Under the pieces are notes generated by a model. The model saw nothing but the letters and a program-made list of their open reading frames with translations. It had not been told where the DNA came from and made no database searches. From NCBI GenBank assembly GCA_031395485.1, contig JANNUS010000012.1, forward strand, positions 124,001 to 188,000: a stretch of DNA of 64,000 nt, given 5' to 3'. The position numbers and the translations under genes were made by a program. This document shows, piece after piece, positions 9,455 through 18,696 of the stretch; within the stretch, counting starts at the first letter, position 1; each line of letters begins with the position of its first letter. The DNA is from UBA2336 sp031395485. GTDB taxonomy: Bacteria > Bacteroidota > Bacteroidia > Cytophagales > Cyclobacteriaceae.

Positions 9455-10048
9455 ATGGGTAAAGTAGTTAAGTTTCCGGGTCCAGCACCTGAAAAATTTG
9501 GATTACAGCGGGTTCGGAAAAAAAAAGGAACGAATGCAGAAAATCATGGCCAGCTGCCATTGTTCGGGGGGGCAAAGATTCTAAGACTTAACCACCTTTC
9601 TTCTTTTGAAGAGGGCCTTTTACAAGACGATAACGATAATTTAAAAGCCGCGAAAGAGCTTTATCAAAAAGCTATTGATGAGGGGGATTGTCTTGCAGAT
9701 GCTTATTGTAATCTGGGCATCATCGAATCAGGTGATGGTAATCTCGCGAAAGCCATGGATTGTTTTACAAAAAGTCTTAAGCTTGACCCACGCCATTACG
9801 AAGCGCATTACAATTTGGCTAACCTTTATTCCGAAGTTGGAAACTATATACTGGCTAAGTTTCATTACGGAATAGCTATTGAAATTGAACCTACTTTCCC
9901 AAACAGTTATTTCAACCTAGGCTTAGCACTGGCCATGACTAAAGAGTTTGGTGAAGCTGTCAGGCAGTTGCATGCTTATCGAAGACTTTCTTCCGGAGAA
10001 GATGATTCCTATACCAATGACTTGATCAAACAGTTGACGATTGTTTAA
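9455..10048 (+). CDS. TPR-repeat protein
   Basis: This 197-residue protein has a basic N-terminal segment (about 1-45, with RVRKKKG) and then at least three tetratricopeptide repeats between residues 60 and 180. The typical repeat pattern is visible in ADAYCNLGIIESGDGNLAKAMDCFTKSLKLDP and its successors, each ending in LDP/IEP-like turns. Such repeats mediate protein-protein contacts. There is no signal peptide, so it should be cytoplasmic. The partner is unknown, and the position after ku does not by itself link it to end joining. Confidence 0.85.
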   Translation: MGKVVKFPGPAPEKFGLQRVRKKKGTNAENHGQLPLFGGAKILRLNHLSSFEEGLLQDDNDNLKAAKELYQKAIDEGDCLADAYCNLGIIESGDGNLAKAMDCFTKSLKLDPRHYEAHYNLANLYSEVGNYILAKFHYGIAIEIEPTFPNSYFNLGLALAMTKEFGEAVRQLHAYRRLSSGEDDSYTNDLIKQLTIV

Positions 10049-10080
10049 ATGGCACACACTTTCTTCCTGGGAAGGGTTCA

Positions 10081-10941
10081 TTAAACCGACCAAAACGTAA
10101 CAAAAAATAACATTAACCGATAGGCCTCAAGTGCTAGAAAAAGACCAACAATCGCCAACAGGCTTTTTATAATCAATCGCTTTCCTTTTTGCTGGTAAAA
10201 TTTTTGCGCAGCCCGATAAATGAAATATAGATTGGTTGAAATGAAAATCACAGTAAACGTTGTGTCGTTTAAATAGTCACCGAGTCCGGAGCCACTCCAA
10301 TGCAATATTTTATTCAGTATCCACAAAATACTTGTTAAGAATATCGCATTCACAAAAATATTAAAGCAAGCAAGCTCTACCGAAAGCGCAACATGATCGC
10401 TAAAATAGCGGCTTTTCTTTTGGAAGATAAGACCCAACGGTAGTGAAGCAAGCAATACAAAAATTACCATGAGCAGTTTAGCAATGGCTGTTGATTTCGC
10501 ATCATAGATCAATCCATACCCTTCAATGCTCAAGCCTTCCATCACTACGTGTTTTATCACGAGGTCACGAACCATACTGCTATGAAAGAGGTAGTACATC
10601 TGTGTGCGCAGGGAGGAGTTGAATAACTGCAACACCGGGAGAAGAAAATACACGAGATTGAGAATAAAGAAAAGTTGCAACGGCCGCAGGTAATGTATTC
10701 TTCGGCCATCAGCATATTCTTTTGAGAGAAAGCCAGGATTCATAAGGATAAGCCATAGTGTTTTAATGAACCTATTATCGGCAAAGGTTACAGCGATTAA
10801 AATATTTCCAAGGAACATGCGCATCGAACGATCTTTCGGCTCAATAACTTTCTCCCCACAGTGGTTGCAATACACGCCTGTAAATATATTGCCACAACTT
10901 TTACAAGTATGTTGAATAGGAGTGAGTATTTTTTCATCCAT
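10081..10941 (-). CDS. DUF3667-family membrane protein with N-terminal zinc ribbon
   Basis: The 286-residue protein opens with a four-cysteine zinc ribbon (CKSCG...CNHCG, residues about 13-31) followed by the stretch FIKTLWLILMNPGFLSKEYADGRR, which is typical of the DUF3667 family common in Bacteroidota. About five hydrophobic segments follow, so it is an integral membrane protein. No biochemical role is established for the family as far as I know. It is transcribed towards the TPR gene, and their ends are 32 bases apart. The 239 bases upstream, shared with the divergent GH16 gene, must hold both promoters. Confidence 0.85.
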   Translation of the reverse strand: MDEKILTPIQHTCKSCGNIFTGVYCNHCGEKVIEPKDRSMRMFLGNILIAVTFADNRFIKTLWLILMNPGFLSKEYADGRRIHYLRPLQLFFILNLVYFLLPVLQLFNSSLRTQMYYLFHSSMVRDLVIKHVVMEGLSIEGYGLIYDAKSTAIAKLLMVIFVLLASLPLGLIFQKKSRYFSDHVALSVELACFNIFVNAIFLTSILWILNKILHWSGSGLGDYLNDTTFTVIFISTNLYFIYRAAQKFYQQKGKRLIIKSLLAIVGLFLALEAYRLMLFFVTFWSV

Positions 10942-11180
10942 GGCTGGAAAGATAAATACTCTGTATGAGAATGATTTGATATTTTTATTAAAATTCTCGT
11001 GAATAACTACCCCTTAATTTATTGGTAGATGTTGTATACGTTTTGGTAATGCTTGATCGAGTGTGATAATTTTATTATATAGACTATTGAATTTCAAACA
11101 GCTCATTTATTGTCTTAAAAGTCACTTTATGCTTTTGTGTCGGCATCGTTTCCTAAATTCTTTACGCTAAACAATAAACC

Positions 11181-13211
11181 ATGAAATTTTTTAAGCTCGT
11201 TATGTTCTTCGCTCTCTCGGCATTTAGCTGCGCGCTTGCCCAACCGGTATTGCCAGTATTGCCTCTTGATTTTGAATCCACTACAATCTCTTACACGTTT
11301 ACTGATTTTCTGGGTGGGGCTGTAACTAAGATTGCTAATCCGCAAATCAACGGTATAAACACCAGCGCCACCGTAGCAAAAATGATTAAGAGCCCGGGCG
11401 CGGATTTTGGTGGAAGTTTAATAACCATGGCTTCTCCGGTGAACTTTGCAACCAATAAGATTATTAAGGTAAAAGTATTCTCTCCGGTAGCCGGAAAGAA
11501 GCTCTTATTGAAATTTGAAGGATCAGGGCCTACTTTTGAAAAAGAATCGATAGGAGTAACAACGGCCAATGTTTGGCAGGAACTAACGTTTGATTTTGCA
11601 GGAGTAGCCGGAGTAAACAATCTAAACAATAAGATAGTTTTCATATTTGACTTAGGGACGCAAGGTGATGGTTCCGCTAATTCAACTTATTTATTTGACG
11701 ATGTAGTGCAAACATCAACCTATGTCGGGGGTGTAACCGGTGACTACACCCTGGTATGGTCTGATGAATTTGTTGGTACGGGTGCTCCTGCTAATGACCA
11801 TTGGTTTCGTCAAACACAAATTCCTACACCAAGTGGTTGGTTCGGTAACGAACAACAACACTACACGAATAGAGATGTTAATTCATTCATCGCAAATGGT
11901 TATTTAAACATTGTAGCCAAAAAAGAGAGCTTTACGGATCAGGGTCTGACCAAGCAATACACTTCTACCCGATTAAACTCTAAATATGCATTTAAGTATG
12001 GACGAGTGGATGTTCTGGCAAAGTTACCTGCCGGAAATGGTACATTTCCCGCAATCTGGATGCTAGGTAAGAATATCAATGAACCGGGTGCATACTTTGC
12101 CAGCCAATATGGTACAACAACCTGGCCGGCATGCGGAGAGATCGATATTATGGAGCATTGGGGCAACAACCCGAATGTAATCGCTCAATCTATACACACC
12201 CCTTCAAGTTTTGGTGGGACTATAAATACAAATACTACGGCTATCTCACAAGTAAGCACCACCTACCATGTCTATTCAATTATTTGGGATGCAAACCAGA
12301 TTCAGTTTTTAATAGACGATGTAGCATATTACACTTACAACCCAGTTGTAAAGAATGCCAGCACCTGGCCATTTGATAATCCTCAGTATCTACTGCTTAA
12401 CATTGCAATGGGAGGAGGCGGGGGTGCTATTGATCTGGCCTTCACGCAATCCACTATGGAAATTGATTATGTACGAATTTATCAAAAGGGAGTTTCGAGC
12501 CAACAAATAACCTTCCCTGAAATCGTAGATAAAACATTAGGAGGTTCTGCATTTGCACTAGGTGCAACATCCAGCTCAGGCTTAGCTGTTACGTATAAAG
12601 CTTCTTCAAATAAAATTACGATTGTCGGAAGTCAAGTAAGTATGGTGTCAGCTGGACGCGCTACTATAACCGCTGATCAGGCTGGAAATGCTTCTTTCGG
12701 TGCTGCAGCACTCGTAGAAAGAAGTTTTTGTATAAACCCTATAAAGCCACTTATAACTATAGAAGGTGAAAACACGGAGTCGGTAACACTTACATCGAGT
12801 TCAGCAACAGGCAACCAATGGTTCTTGAACGGTACATTGATAGCAAATGGGACTTCATCAACCTTATCGGTAACAGGCGAGGGTGTATATACGGTTCAGG
12901 TAAAGGTTGATGATTGTGAAAGTGAAGTTTCTGAAGAAGCGCTATTGGTAATCACGGGGGAAGTAAGTTCTATGGTTGAAAATAGAGCCGCCTATCCAAA
13001 TCCTGCTGATAATTATATTGAAATAAGTGGATTGCAGAACAAGAAAGTGCAGGCGCAAATTTCCGACCTGTCAGGCAGAACGAATTCTATCGTTTTTGAA
13101 CAAAATGAAAGTAGTCATCGGGCCAATGTTCAAAATCTACCAAAAGGAATTTACCTGATCAAAATCTTAGACGGAAGTAAAATGCATCAAATTAAAATGA
13201 TTAAAAAGTAG
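11181..13211 (+). CDS. Secreted GH16 endo-beta-glucanase-like enzyme with T9SS C-terminal signal
   Basis: The 676-residue protein has a signal peptide (MKFFKLVMFFALSAFSCALAQ). An N-terminal beta-sandwich (about 25-185) resembles a carbohydrate-binding module. The GH16 catalytic domain (about 190-435) carries the active-site motif GEIDIMEHWG, with E320 as expected nucleophile, D322 as helper and E325 as acid/base. An Ig-like/MBG-like segment (about 440-525) and a second beta domain follow. The last 75 residues (YPNPADNYIEI...GIYLIKI) match the Por/type IX secretion sorting domain. The enzyme should therefore be exported across the outer membrane and cut a beta-glucan, laminarin-like or related polysaccharide. 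Exact substrate specificity cannot be read from the motif. There is no SusC/SusD pair nearby, so this is not part of a visible polysaccharide utilisation locus. Confidence 0.93.
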   Translation: MKFFKLVMFFALSAFSCALAQPVLPVLPLDFESTTISYTFTDFLGGAVTKIANPQINGINTSATVAKMIKSPGADFGGSLITMASPVNFATNKIIKVKVFSPVAGKKLLLKFEGSGPTFEKESIGVTTANVWQELTFDFAGVAGVNNLNNKIVFIFDLGTQGDGSANSTYLFDDVVQTSTYVGGVTGDYTLVWSDEFVGTGAPANDHWFRQTQIPTPSGWFGNEQQHYTNRDVNSFIANGYLNIVAKKESFTDQGLTKQYTSTRLNSKYAFKYGRVDVLAKLPAGNGTFPAIWMLGKNINEPGAYFASQYGTTTWPACGEIDIMEHWGNNPNVIAQSIHTPSSFGGTINTNTTAISQVSTTYHVYSIIWDANQIQFLIDDVAYYTYNPVVKNASTWPFDNPQYLLLNIAMGGGGGAIDLAFTQSTMEIDYVRIYQKGVSSQQITFPEIVDKTLGGSAFALGATSSSGLAVTYKASSNKITIVGSQVSMVSAGRATITADQAGNASFGAAALVERSFCINPIKPLITIEGENTESVTLTSSSATGNQWFLNGTLIANGTSSTLSVTGEGVYTVQVKVDDCESEVSEEALLVITGEVSSMVENRAAYPNPADNYIEISGLQNKKVQAQISDLSGRTNSIVFEQNESSHRANVQNLPKGIYLIKILDGSKMHQIKMIKK

Positions 13212-13350
13212 CATTATAAATCGCAACCTTCCCCTTACCGGCTTTGCAGAGTGGGAGGAAATGAAGAAATTTTTATACGCTTATGAATAAATCAATATGA
13301 AAAATAATTTTGTACGAGTATCGGTAATGAGTCCTAAATAATATTTGTTC

Positions 13351-13460
13351 GTCATTTCGCAGTCCGGCTGTAGGCAGGACAGAGAAATCCCCTTATTCGC
13401 ATAAACCTCACGGGGATTTCTCCGTTCACCATCCTTCGTCAGGTTCGCTACGAAATGAAG
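13351..13460. repeat. Inverted intergenic repeat element (REP-like)
   Basis: The element is bounded by GTCATTTCGC and its near complement CGAAATGAAG. Inside, GAGAAATCCCC (13382-13392) is mirrored by GGGGATTTCTC (13422-13432), so it can fold into a long hairpin. Related elements with the same GTCATTTCG and GAGAAATCCCC blocks occur at 18399 and 19174 in this window. Confidence 0.75.
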
Positions 13461-13607
13461 CCTGCTTCTTCGAGTGTTCTTTTAAAAGCTCTTTTTTTAT
13501 ATCCATATTTGGATATTTAGCTTAAATAAACTACTTTAACTCCCTGTAAATAAGATACTTTATACCGCATTATTAAATTATTAAATAAACTAAACATTTG
13601 GTACGCT

Positions 13608-13706
13608 ATGGAGCTATTTTTTGCCATCGTCTCAACAGTCATTTTCCAGATCGGGTTTGTCATGTTTTGCTTCCTGAAAAAGACTGCTAAAGTTCGCCTT
13701 TACTGA
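13608..13706 (+). CDS. Possible 32-residue single-pass membrane peptide
   Basis: ATG at 13608 opens a 32-codon frame ending TGA at 13704-13706. The peptide has one hydrophobic stretch (LFFAIVSTVIFQIGFVMFCFL) followed by a basic tail (KKTAKVR), the layout of a small inner-membrane protein. No Shine-Dalgarno site or clear promoter is visible and a frame this short could occur by chance. Only conservation in relatives would settle it. Confidence 0.25.
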   Translation: MELFFAIVSTVIFQIGFVMFCFLKKTAKVRLY

Positions 13707-14039
13707 GATTCTACGCTTATTCTAAGTATAATTTTTCATCCGACCTCGGCCTGAAACGGATGTGCTATTTAATAAACGCTATTGATAGTTAAAGCCTTTA
13801 GCATGTGATAGCGCGAAGCAATCAAATCTTTCTGACCGGTTTGTTAAGTGGTGACCGCTACGTCTCAAATGATTTTATCTGAGGATCGCACTAACTGTGA
13901 GACGCTATTTAAATCATGCCGTGTAGTGTGGGTTTCTCTTTTCTTACATGCCAGAATCAATTAGATTTGCACCCCGTTAATTTTCAAAATCACACAACGT
14001 GACCTATCATTAACGGATAACGATTAACTGATTACTTAC

Positions 14040-15908
14040 TTGAACTATCTCTCTGCAGAAAACCTTTCTAAATCCTTCCACGATAAGTGGCTTTTCAAAG
14101 ATATTACCGTTGGCATCGGGCAAGGCGAGAAATTCGCACTGGTTGGGAATAACGGGGTTGGCAAATCAACCCTGCTGAAGATATTAACAGGTGAAATCCA
14201 ATCCGACTCCGGAAAGGTAAGCATGCGTGATGGTATTAAGACGGGCTTTCTCACCCAAGAACCACGCGTAAAAGACTCAACAACAGTTAAGGATGTGCTC
14301 TTTAGTGACTCGAATGAGATCGCCAAAGTGGTGAAAGAATATGAGGATTGTCTTCAACATCCAGATGTATCAGCCGAACGCATGCAGGCCGTGCTGGAAA
14401 AAATGGAAGACCTTAAAGCCTGGGACTACGAAGCGAAGGTTCATGAAATCATTGGCAAATTAGGTGTGCCTGATCTGGATAAAACTTTCGGACAACTTTC
14501 TGGCGGTCAGCGTAAGCGCATCTTCCTGGCACAACTCTTAATTGCTGAACCGGACCTCATCATTATGGATGAGCCTACCAATCACTTGGACTTATCCGCG
14601 ATTGAGTGGCTCGAAAACTTCCTGGCGGGACAACAGATAACACTCATCATGGTGACGCACGATCGTTACTTCCTCGATAATGTTGCTACAGAAATCATTG
14701 AACTTGATCGTGGACAACTCTACCGCTACAAAGGCAACTATGCCTACTTCCTCGAAAAGAAAGAAATGCGCGAAGAGATGCTGAAAGTAGAAGTGTCAAA
14801 AGCACGTCAACTATTAAAAAAGGAGCTCGAGTGGATGCGCAAGCAGCCCCGTGCCCGTGGTACGAAAGCAAAATATCGTATTGATGCGTATTACGATCTT
14901 AAAGAAGTAGCCTCGCAAGACTTAAGACGTGAGAAGCTTGAGCTCGATGTAAAAGAATCGCGACAAGGAGGGAAGATTCTTGAAGTAGATCATATTAGCA
15001 AGAAGTACGGTACGCTTCCAATTGTTAACGACTTCTCATATGTATTTAAGAAGAACGACCGCATTGGCGTTGTGGGTAAAAATGGAATTGGTAAATCTAC
15101 CTTTTTGGATATGCTCACAGGCAAACTAAAGCCTGATACAGGTGAAATATGGCCGGGTGTCACAACGAAGTATGGCTACTTTACGCAGGAGTCCATTACT
15201 CTCAATCCCAATCACCGGGTAATTGAAGAGGTGAAAGAAATTGCCGAGTACATCACGATGGGTGACGGTTCACAGATGTCGGCCTCTAAATTCCTGGAAA
15301 CATTTCTTTTTCCACCTGAGAAGCAATACAACTTTATTGATAAACTAAGCGGTGGTGAGAAGAAGCGTTTACAGTTAATGAAGCTGCTGATTACAAGCCC
15401 GAATTTTTTAATTCTCGATGAACCTACTAACGACTTCGATATCGATACGCTCAACGTGCTCGAAGATTTCTTAATCAACTTTACGGGTTGTTTATTGCTC
15501 GTATCCCACGATCGGTACTTTATGGATCATTTAGTTGATCAACTTTTTGTTTTTGAAGGCGATGGAAAGATCAGATTATTCAATGGTAATTATTCTGATT
15601 ACCGTAACTGGATTGAAGGGCAGGAAGACGAACCAGAAGTAAAGGAAAAGTCTGCAGCACAAACACAACCCGAACCCTCTACGGAAAAGCGCAAACTCTC
15701 CAATAAAGAAAAGATGGAGTTCAATAGTTTGCAATCTGAAATTGAGAAACTCGAAAAGCAGAAAGCAGAGATCAATGCATTGTTAAACAGTGGCACAACC
15801 GATCATTCTCAACTCACCGCATGGGGTACGCAACTTGAAAAGCTCACTGCACAAATTGATCAAAAGTCGGAACGCTGGCTTGAGCTTTCAGTTCTCCAGG
15901 AATCTTAA
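14040..15908 (+). CDS. uup: ABC-F family ATPase, Uup-like
   Basis: The 622-residue soluble protein has two ABC ATPase cassettes and no membrane segments. Cassette 1 has LVGNNGVGKSTLLK (about 35-48), signature LSGGQRKR and DEPTNHLD. Cassette 2 has VVGKNGIGKSTF, LSGGEKKR and DEPTNDFD, with the ABC-F linker between them (about 240-310, basic and helical). A C-terminal coiled coil (about 555-620, rich in K/E/L/Q) marks it as Uup-like rather than EttA-like. ABC-F proteins act on ribosomes or, for Uup, also on DNA metabolism. The start is a TTG at 14040, giving MNYLSAENLSKSF, which fits the usual ABC-F beginning; no ATG fits. Confidence 0.9.
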   Translation: MNYLSAENLSKSFHDKWLFKDITVGIGQGEKFALVGNNGVGKSTLLKILTGEIQSDSGKVSMRDGIKTGFLTQEPRVKDSTTVKDVLFSDSNEIAKVVKEYEDCLQHPDVSAERMQAVLEKMEDLKAWDYEAKVHEIIGKLGVPDLDKTFGQLSGGQRKRIFLAQLLIAEPDLIIMDEPTNHLDLSAIEWLENFLAGQQITLIMVTHDRYFLDNVATEIIELDRGQLYRYKGNYAYFLEKKEMREEMLKVEVSKARQLLKKELEWMRKQPRARGTKAKYRIDAYYDLKEVASQDLRREKLELDVKESRQGGKILEVDHISKKYGTLPIVNDFSYVFKKNDRIGVVGKNGIGKSTFLDMLTGKLKPDTGEIWPGVTTKYGYFTQESITLNPNHRVIEEVKEIAEYITMGDGSQMSASKFLETFLFPPEKQYNFIDKLSGGEKKRLQLMKLLITSPNFLILDEPTNDFDIDTLNVLEDFLINFTGCLLLVSHDRYFMDHLVDQLFVFEGDGKIRLFNGNYSDYRNWIEGQEDEPEVKEKSAAQTQPEPSTEKRKLSNKEKMEFNSLQSEIEKLEKQKAEINALLNSGTTDHSQLTAWGTQLEKLTAQIDQKSERWLELSVLQES

Positions 15909-15922
15909 TAGTTGACGTCCTT

Positions 15923-15960
15923 GCAAGTTGACGCGTTTGAAGTGTTCAATGCGAAACAAT
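15923..15960. repeat. Copy 1 of a ~38-base direct repeat flanking a small gene
   Basis: The segment beginning CAAGTTGACGCGTT and ending GCGAA-CAAT has a diverged copy at 16572-16610 in the same orientation. The two bracket the beta-barrel-like gene 15974-16537. Confidence 0.55.
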
Positions 15961-15973
15961 ACATGAGAATTCA

Positions 15974-16537
15974 TTAAAAATGCCACCCAACTTTAATGGA
16001 AGCTTCCGGGGTAAAAAATGAGGGTTTAAACTCTTCCCCATCGACCAGCACTTCCGTGTTACCCGCAATTCGCAGGTGCACGGCCGCCCATGGGTTTAAA
16101 TAGAAGTTCTTGTAGAATTTCCAAACATACCCGCCTCCGAGTGTAAAGACAGTCTGATCGTATGCCACCGTACTTAATTGGGCGTCCGATTGAATTTTTC
16201 CTTTCCAATATTCTACGCCCGTACCGACCCACCATTTTTCAAAATCAGGTTTTAAAAAGTAATCTACAATAGCTGCATACGCCTGCAGTTCATTATTCGT
16301 GAAGCCATCGGGTACAGCAAAGTCGGGTACGCTAATTTTAGCAACTACCACCCGATATCGCATCTTATTGTGACCAACCCATCCCGAGCCATAATAGCCA
16401 CCCGTAATGTAGGGGAGTGCATCAAGTTCAAATCCTACCGTTGTATGTTGGCTTTCAGTTTGCTGCGCAAAAGCACTGGATGTTACCAGAAAGAAGATAC
16501 TGATTAACGTTTTAAATTTATAGCTCTTGAAAATCAT
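15974..16537 (-). CDS. Secreted protein of unknown function, possibly an outer-membrane beta-barrel
   Basis: From ATG 16537 the product has 187 residues. The frame is open further upstream, but that part runs through an intergenic repeat, and the signal peptide MIFKSYKFKTLISIFFLVTSSAFAQ begins exactly here, which decides the start. The mature protein has alternating hydrophobic and polar residues, many aromatic residues and glycines (ITGGYYGSGWVG, FTLGGGYVWKFYKNFYLNPWAAVHLRI) and ends in a strand closing in F (SIKVGWHF), as outer-membrane beta-barrels do. I do not recognise a specific family. It lies between two direct-repeat copies. Confidence 0.7.
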   Translation of the reverse strand: MIFKSYKFKTLISIFFLVTSSAFAQQTESQHTTVGFELDALPYITGGYYGSGWVGHNKMRYRVVVAKISVPDFAVPDGFTNNELQAYAAIVDYFLKPDFEKWWVGTGVEYWKGKIQSDAQLSTVAYDQTVFTLGGGYVWKFYKNFYLNPWAAVHLRIAGNTEVLVDGEEFKPSFFTPEASIKVGWHF

Positions 16538-16571
16538 ATTGTATGTTATTATAAAAATATTCAACGTTATT

Positions 16572-16700
16572 TCAAGCTGACGCGTTGGAGGTGTGTAAGC
16601 GCGAAGCAATCCAGTAGTAGAGAGTTCGCGCTTCGAAACACGAGATTGCTTCGTCACCCCACCACTCATTGCCAACACTTCGTATCCTCGCAATGACGAT
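16572..16700. repeat. Repeat-rich spacer with direct-repeat copy 2 and REP-like end
   Basis: The first part (16572-16610) matches the repeat at 15923. The second part (16620-16700) contains GAGATTGCTTCGTC and CTCGCAATGACG, an inverted pair seen in the REP-like intergenic elements of Bacteroidota. GCGCGAAGCAATC here also occurs at 13811. Confidence 0.55.
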
Positions 16701-16706
16701 TAGCGA

Positions 16707-18347
16707 TTACTTCACACTCCGCTCAATCTCCCTTAAATTCTCCATCTTCTTATTCCGCAGGAAACCTGAGATATCCTCAAAATGTTCCTTCACGCGCTTG
16801 TTGCCGAATTCAAAAACCTTCGTAGCAAGTCCATCTAAGAAATCACGATCGTGAGAGACAAGAATAAGCGTACCATCAAACGCACGAAGAGCATCTTTTA
16901 AGATATCTTTTGTTTTAATATCCAGGTGGTTTGTAGGTTCATCGAGAATCAACAAGTTCACCGGTTGCAATAATAACTTGATCATCGCTAAACGCGTCTT
17001 CTCACCACCACTCAACATCTTCACCTTCTTATCAATATCATCACCACTAAACATAAACGCTCCGAGAATATCTTTAATCTTCGAGCGGATGTCGCCTTCG
17101 GCAATCTGGTCGATCGTTTGAAACACGGTGATGTCTTCCTCCAACAACGAAGCCTGGTTCTGCGCAAAGTACCCGATCTGCGAACCATGACCGAGCGCAC
17201 ACTTTCCATCAAAATCAATCTCACTCATGATGGCTTTCACCAACGTAGACTTACCCTCACCGTTCTTTCCGACAAATGCAATCTTCTCACCACGGGCTAT
17301 TGTTAAGCTTACATCCTGAAACACCACATGGTCGCCATACTTTTTCGTCATGCCATCCGCAATCACGGGGTAGTTGCCCGAGCGTGGCGCAGGAGGGAAC
17401 TTCAAATGCAATGCACTGCTGTCGACCTCGTCTACTTCAACAATCTCAATCTTCTCTAACATCTTCACGCGCGATTGTACTTGTAACGTCTTCGAGTACG
17501 TGCCCTTAAAGCGATCAATAAATTGTTGGATGTCCGCAATCTGTTTCGCCTGGTCATCGAATTGCTTTTGTTGCTGCTCGCGTCTTTCCTTGCGCAACTG
17601 CAAGTAATGCGTGTAGTTCGTTTTATAATCGTAGATGCGCCCCATCGTAACTTCAATGGTGCGGTTGGTAAGGTTATCGACAAACGTTTTATCGTGACTG
17701 ATTACGATCACCGCCTTCGCGTTGTTCTTCAAAAAATCCTCCAGCCACTGCACCGACTCAATATCTAAATGGTTTGTGGGCTCATCCAACAAAATCAGAT
17801 CAGGCTTTTGTAATAGAATCTTGGCAAGTTCAATACGCATGCGCCAGCCTCCGCTAAACTCACTGGTAGGGCGCGTGAAATCCGAACGCAAAAAGCCTAA
17901 GCCCATCAGCGTCTTCTCAATCTCCGCATCGAAGTTGATCTCCTCAATCGAGTAATACTTTTCACTCAGCTCACTTACTTGCTCAATGATCTTACCATAT
18001 GCGTCCGATTCATAATCTGTGCGTGTTTCCAGTTGGTAGTTCAGCTCATCCATTTGCACCTTCATGGCGTTAATCTTCGAAAACGCCTTCGAGGCCTCTT
18101 CAAACAACGTGGCGTCATCTTTTGTGAGCAAGTGTTGCGGCAGGTAGGCAATTACCGCGTCTTTAGGTGCACTTACTTTGCCACGTGTAGGCTTGGTTAC
18201 CCCGGCAATAATTTTGAGCAGCGTACTCTTGCCCGCACCGTTTTTACCCATCAGGGCTATGCGGTCATTCTCATTAATATTAAAGGTAATGTCGCTAAAC
18301 AGCACCGTTCCGCTAAACTCAACCCCTACAGCATCTACTGAAATCAT
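16707..18347 (-). CDS. ABC-F family ATPase (translation factor type)
   Basis: From ATG 18347 (MISVDAVGVEFSG) the protein has 546 residues; the frame reaches further up, but those residues are not typical of the family. It has two cassettes: LMGKNGAGKSTLLK with FSGGWRMR and DEPTNHLD, then FVGKNGEGKSTLVK with LSGGEKTR and DEPTNHLD. A basic helical linker (about 235-310) lies between them. There are no membrane segments, so it should act on ribosomes like other ABC-F proteins, either as a housekeeping factor or as ribosome protection; the sequence alone does not tell which. It points away from its divergently arranged neighbour at 18697. Confidence 0.9.
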   Translation of the reverse strand: MISVDAVGVEFSGTVLFSDITFNINENDRIALMGKNGAGKSTLLKIIAGVTKPTRGKVSAPKDAVIAYLPQHLLTKDDATLFEEASKAFSKINAMKVQMDELNYQLETRTDYESDAYGKIIEQVSELSEKYYSIEEINFDAEIEKTLMGLGFLRSDFTRPTSEFSGGWRMRIELAKILLQKPDLILLDEPTNHLDIESVQWLEDFLKNNAKAVIVISHDKTFVDNLTNRTIEVTMGRIYDYKTNYTHYLQLRKERREQQQKQFDDQAKQIADIQQFIDRFKGTYSKTLQVQSRVKMLEKIEIVEVDEVDSSALHLKFPPAPRSGNYPVIADGMTKKYGDHVVFQDVSLTIARGEKIAFVGKNGEGKSTLVKAIMSEIDFDGKCALGHGSQIGYFAQNQASLLEEDITVFQTIDQIAEGDIRSKIKDILGAFMFSGDDIDKKVKMLSGGEKTRLAMIKLLLQPVNLLILDEPTNHLDIKTKDILKDALRAFDGTLILVSHDRDFLDGLATKVFEFGNKRVKEHFEDISGFLRNKKMENLREIERSVK

Positions 18348-18398
18348 ACGATCTAAAATAAGGGCGCAAAGATATTGTTTCTCAATAAAATAACCCAC

Positions 18399-18463
18399 CG
18401 TCATTTCGAAGGAGGCTCAGTTTAATAAGACTTCTCTTAATCATAATCGACTGAGAAATCCCC
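18399..18463. repeat. REP-like repeat, copy B
   Basis: The element runs from CCGTCATTTCGAAGGAG to GACTGAGAAATCCCC. The same two blocks with similar spacing are found at 19174-19241, on the other side of the gene 18697-19167. Confidence 0.7.
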
Positions 18464-18481
18464 TATAGAGAGCATAATTAT

Positions 18482-18589
18482 GGCGTTGCCTCTCCGCCTG
18501 CTGGCGGACTCGGCCCGCGCTATCCGCTATACTCCTTGTGCCATCGCACAAACCACGCAACTGCGGGGTGACGCTTCTATCGCTAACGC
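18482..18589. repeat. Multi-hairpin intergenic element, copy 1
   Basis: The element starts GGCGTTGCC and ends CTATCGCTAACGC, so its two ends can pair (GCGTT with AACGC). Inside are a hairpin (TCCGCC...GGCGGA), the block GCGCTATCCGCTA and a second hairpin (TTGTGCC...GCACAA). Copy 2 at 19332-19449 keeps the ends and the CTATCCGCTA block, while the inner hairpin sequences differ, as expected if structure is what is kept. Confidence 0.6.
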
Positions 18590-18696
18590 AAATTCTCGTA
18601 CACCAAAAACCATTCCCCCTTTGAATGGGGGTGTGCAAGAAAGTGCGTTGATAGGTGGATGTAATTTCTATTATCTTCAGCAAAAAAAACTTCACC

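Larger units (their letters stand above)
13212..14039. other. 828-base gap between the GH16 and ABC-F genes
   Basis: This long gap holds an inverted repeat element (13351-13460), a possible 32-codon membrane peptide (13608-13706), a short copy of the motif GCGCGAAGCAATC (13811-13823) shared with 16601, and a TAGATTTG -7-like box at 13962-13969 before the ABC-F gene. I see no convincing larger gene on either strand. Confidence 0.7.

Noticed and set aside
11181..13211. Polysaccharide utilisation locus around the GH16 gene
   Set aside because: No SusC/SusD-like pair, sulfatase or further glycosidase is found nearby.
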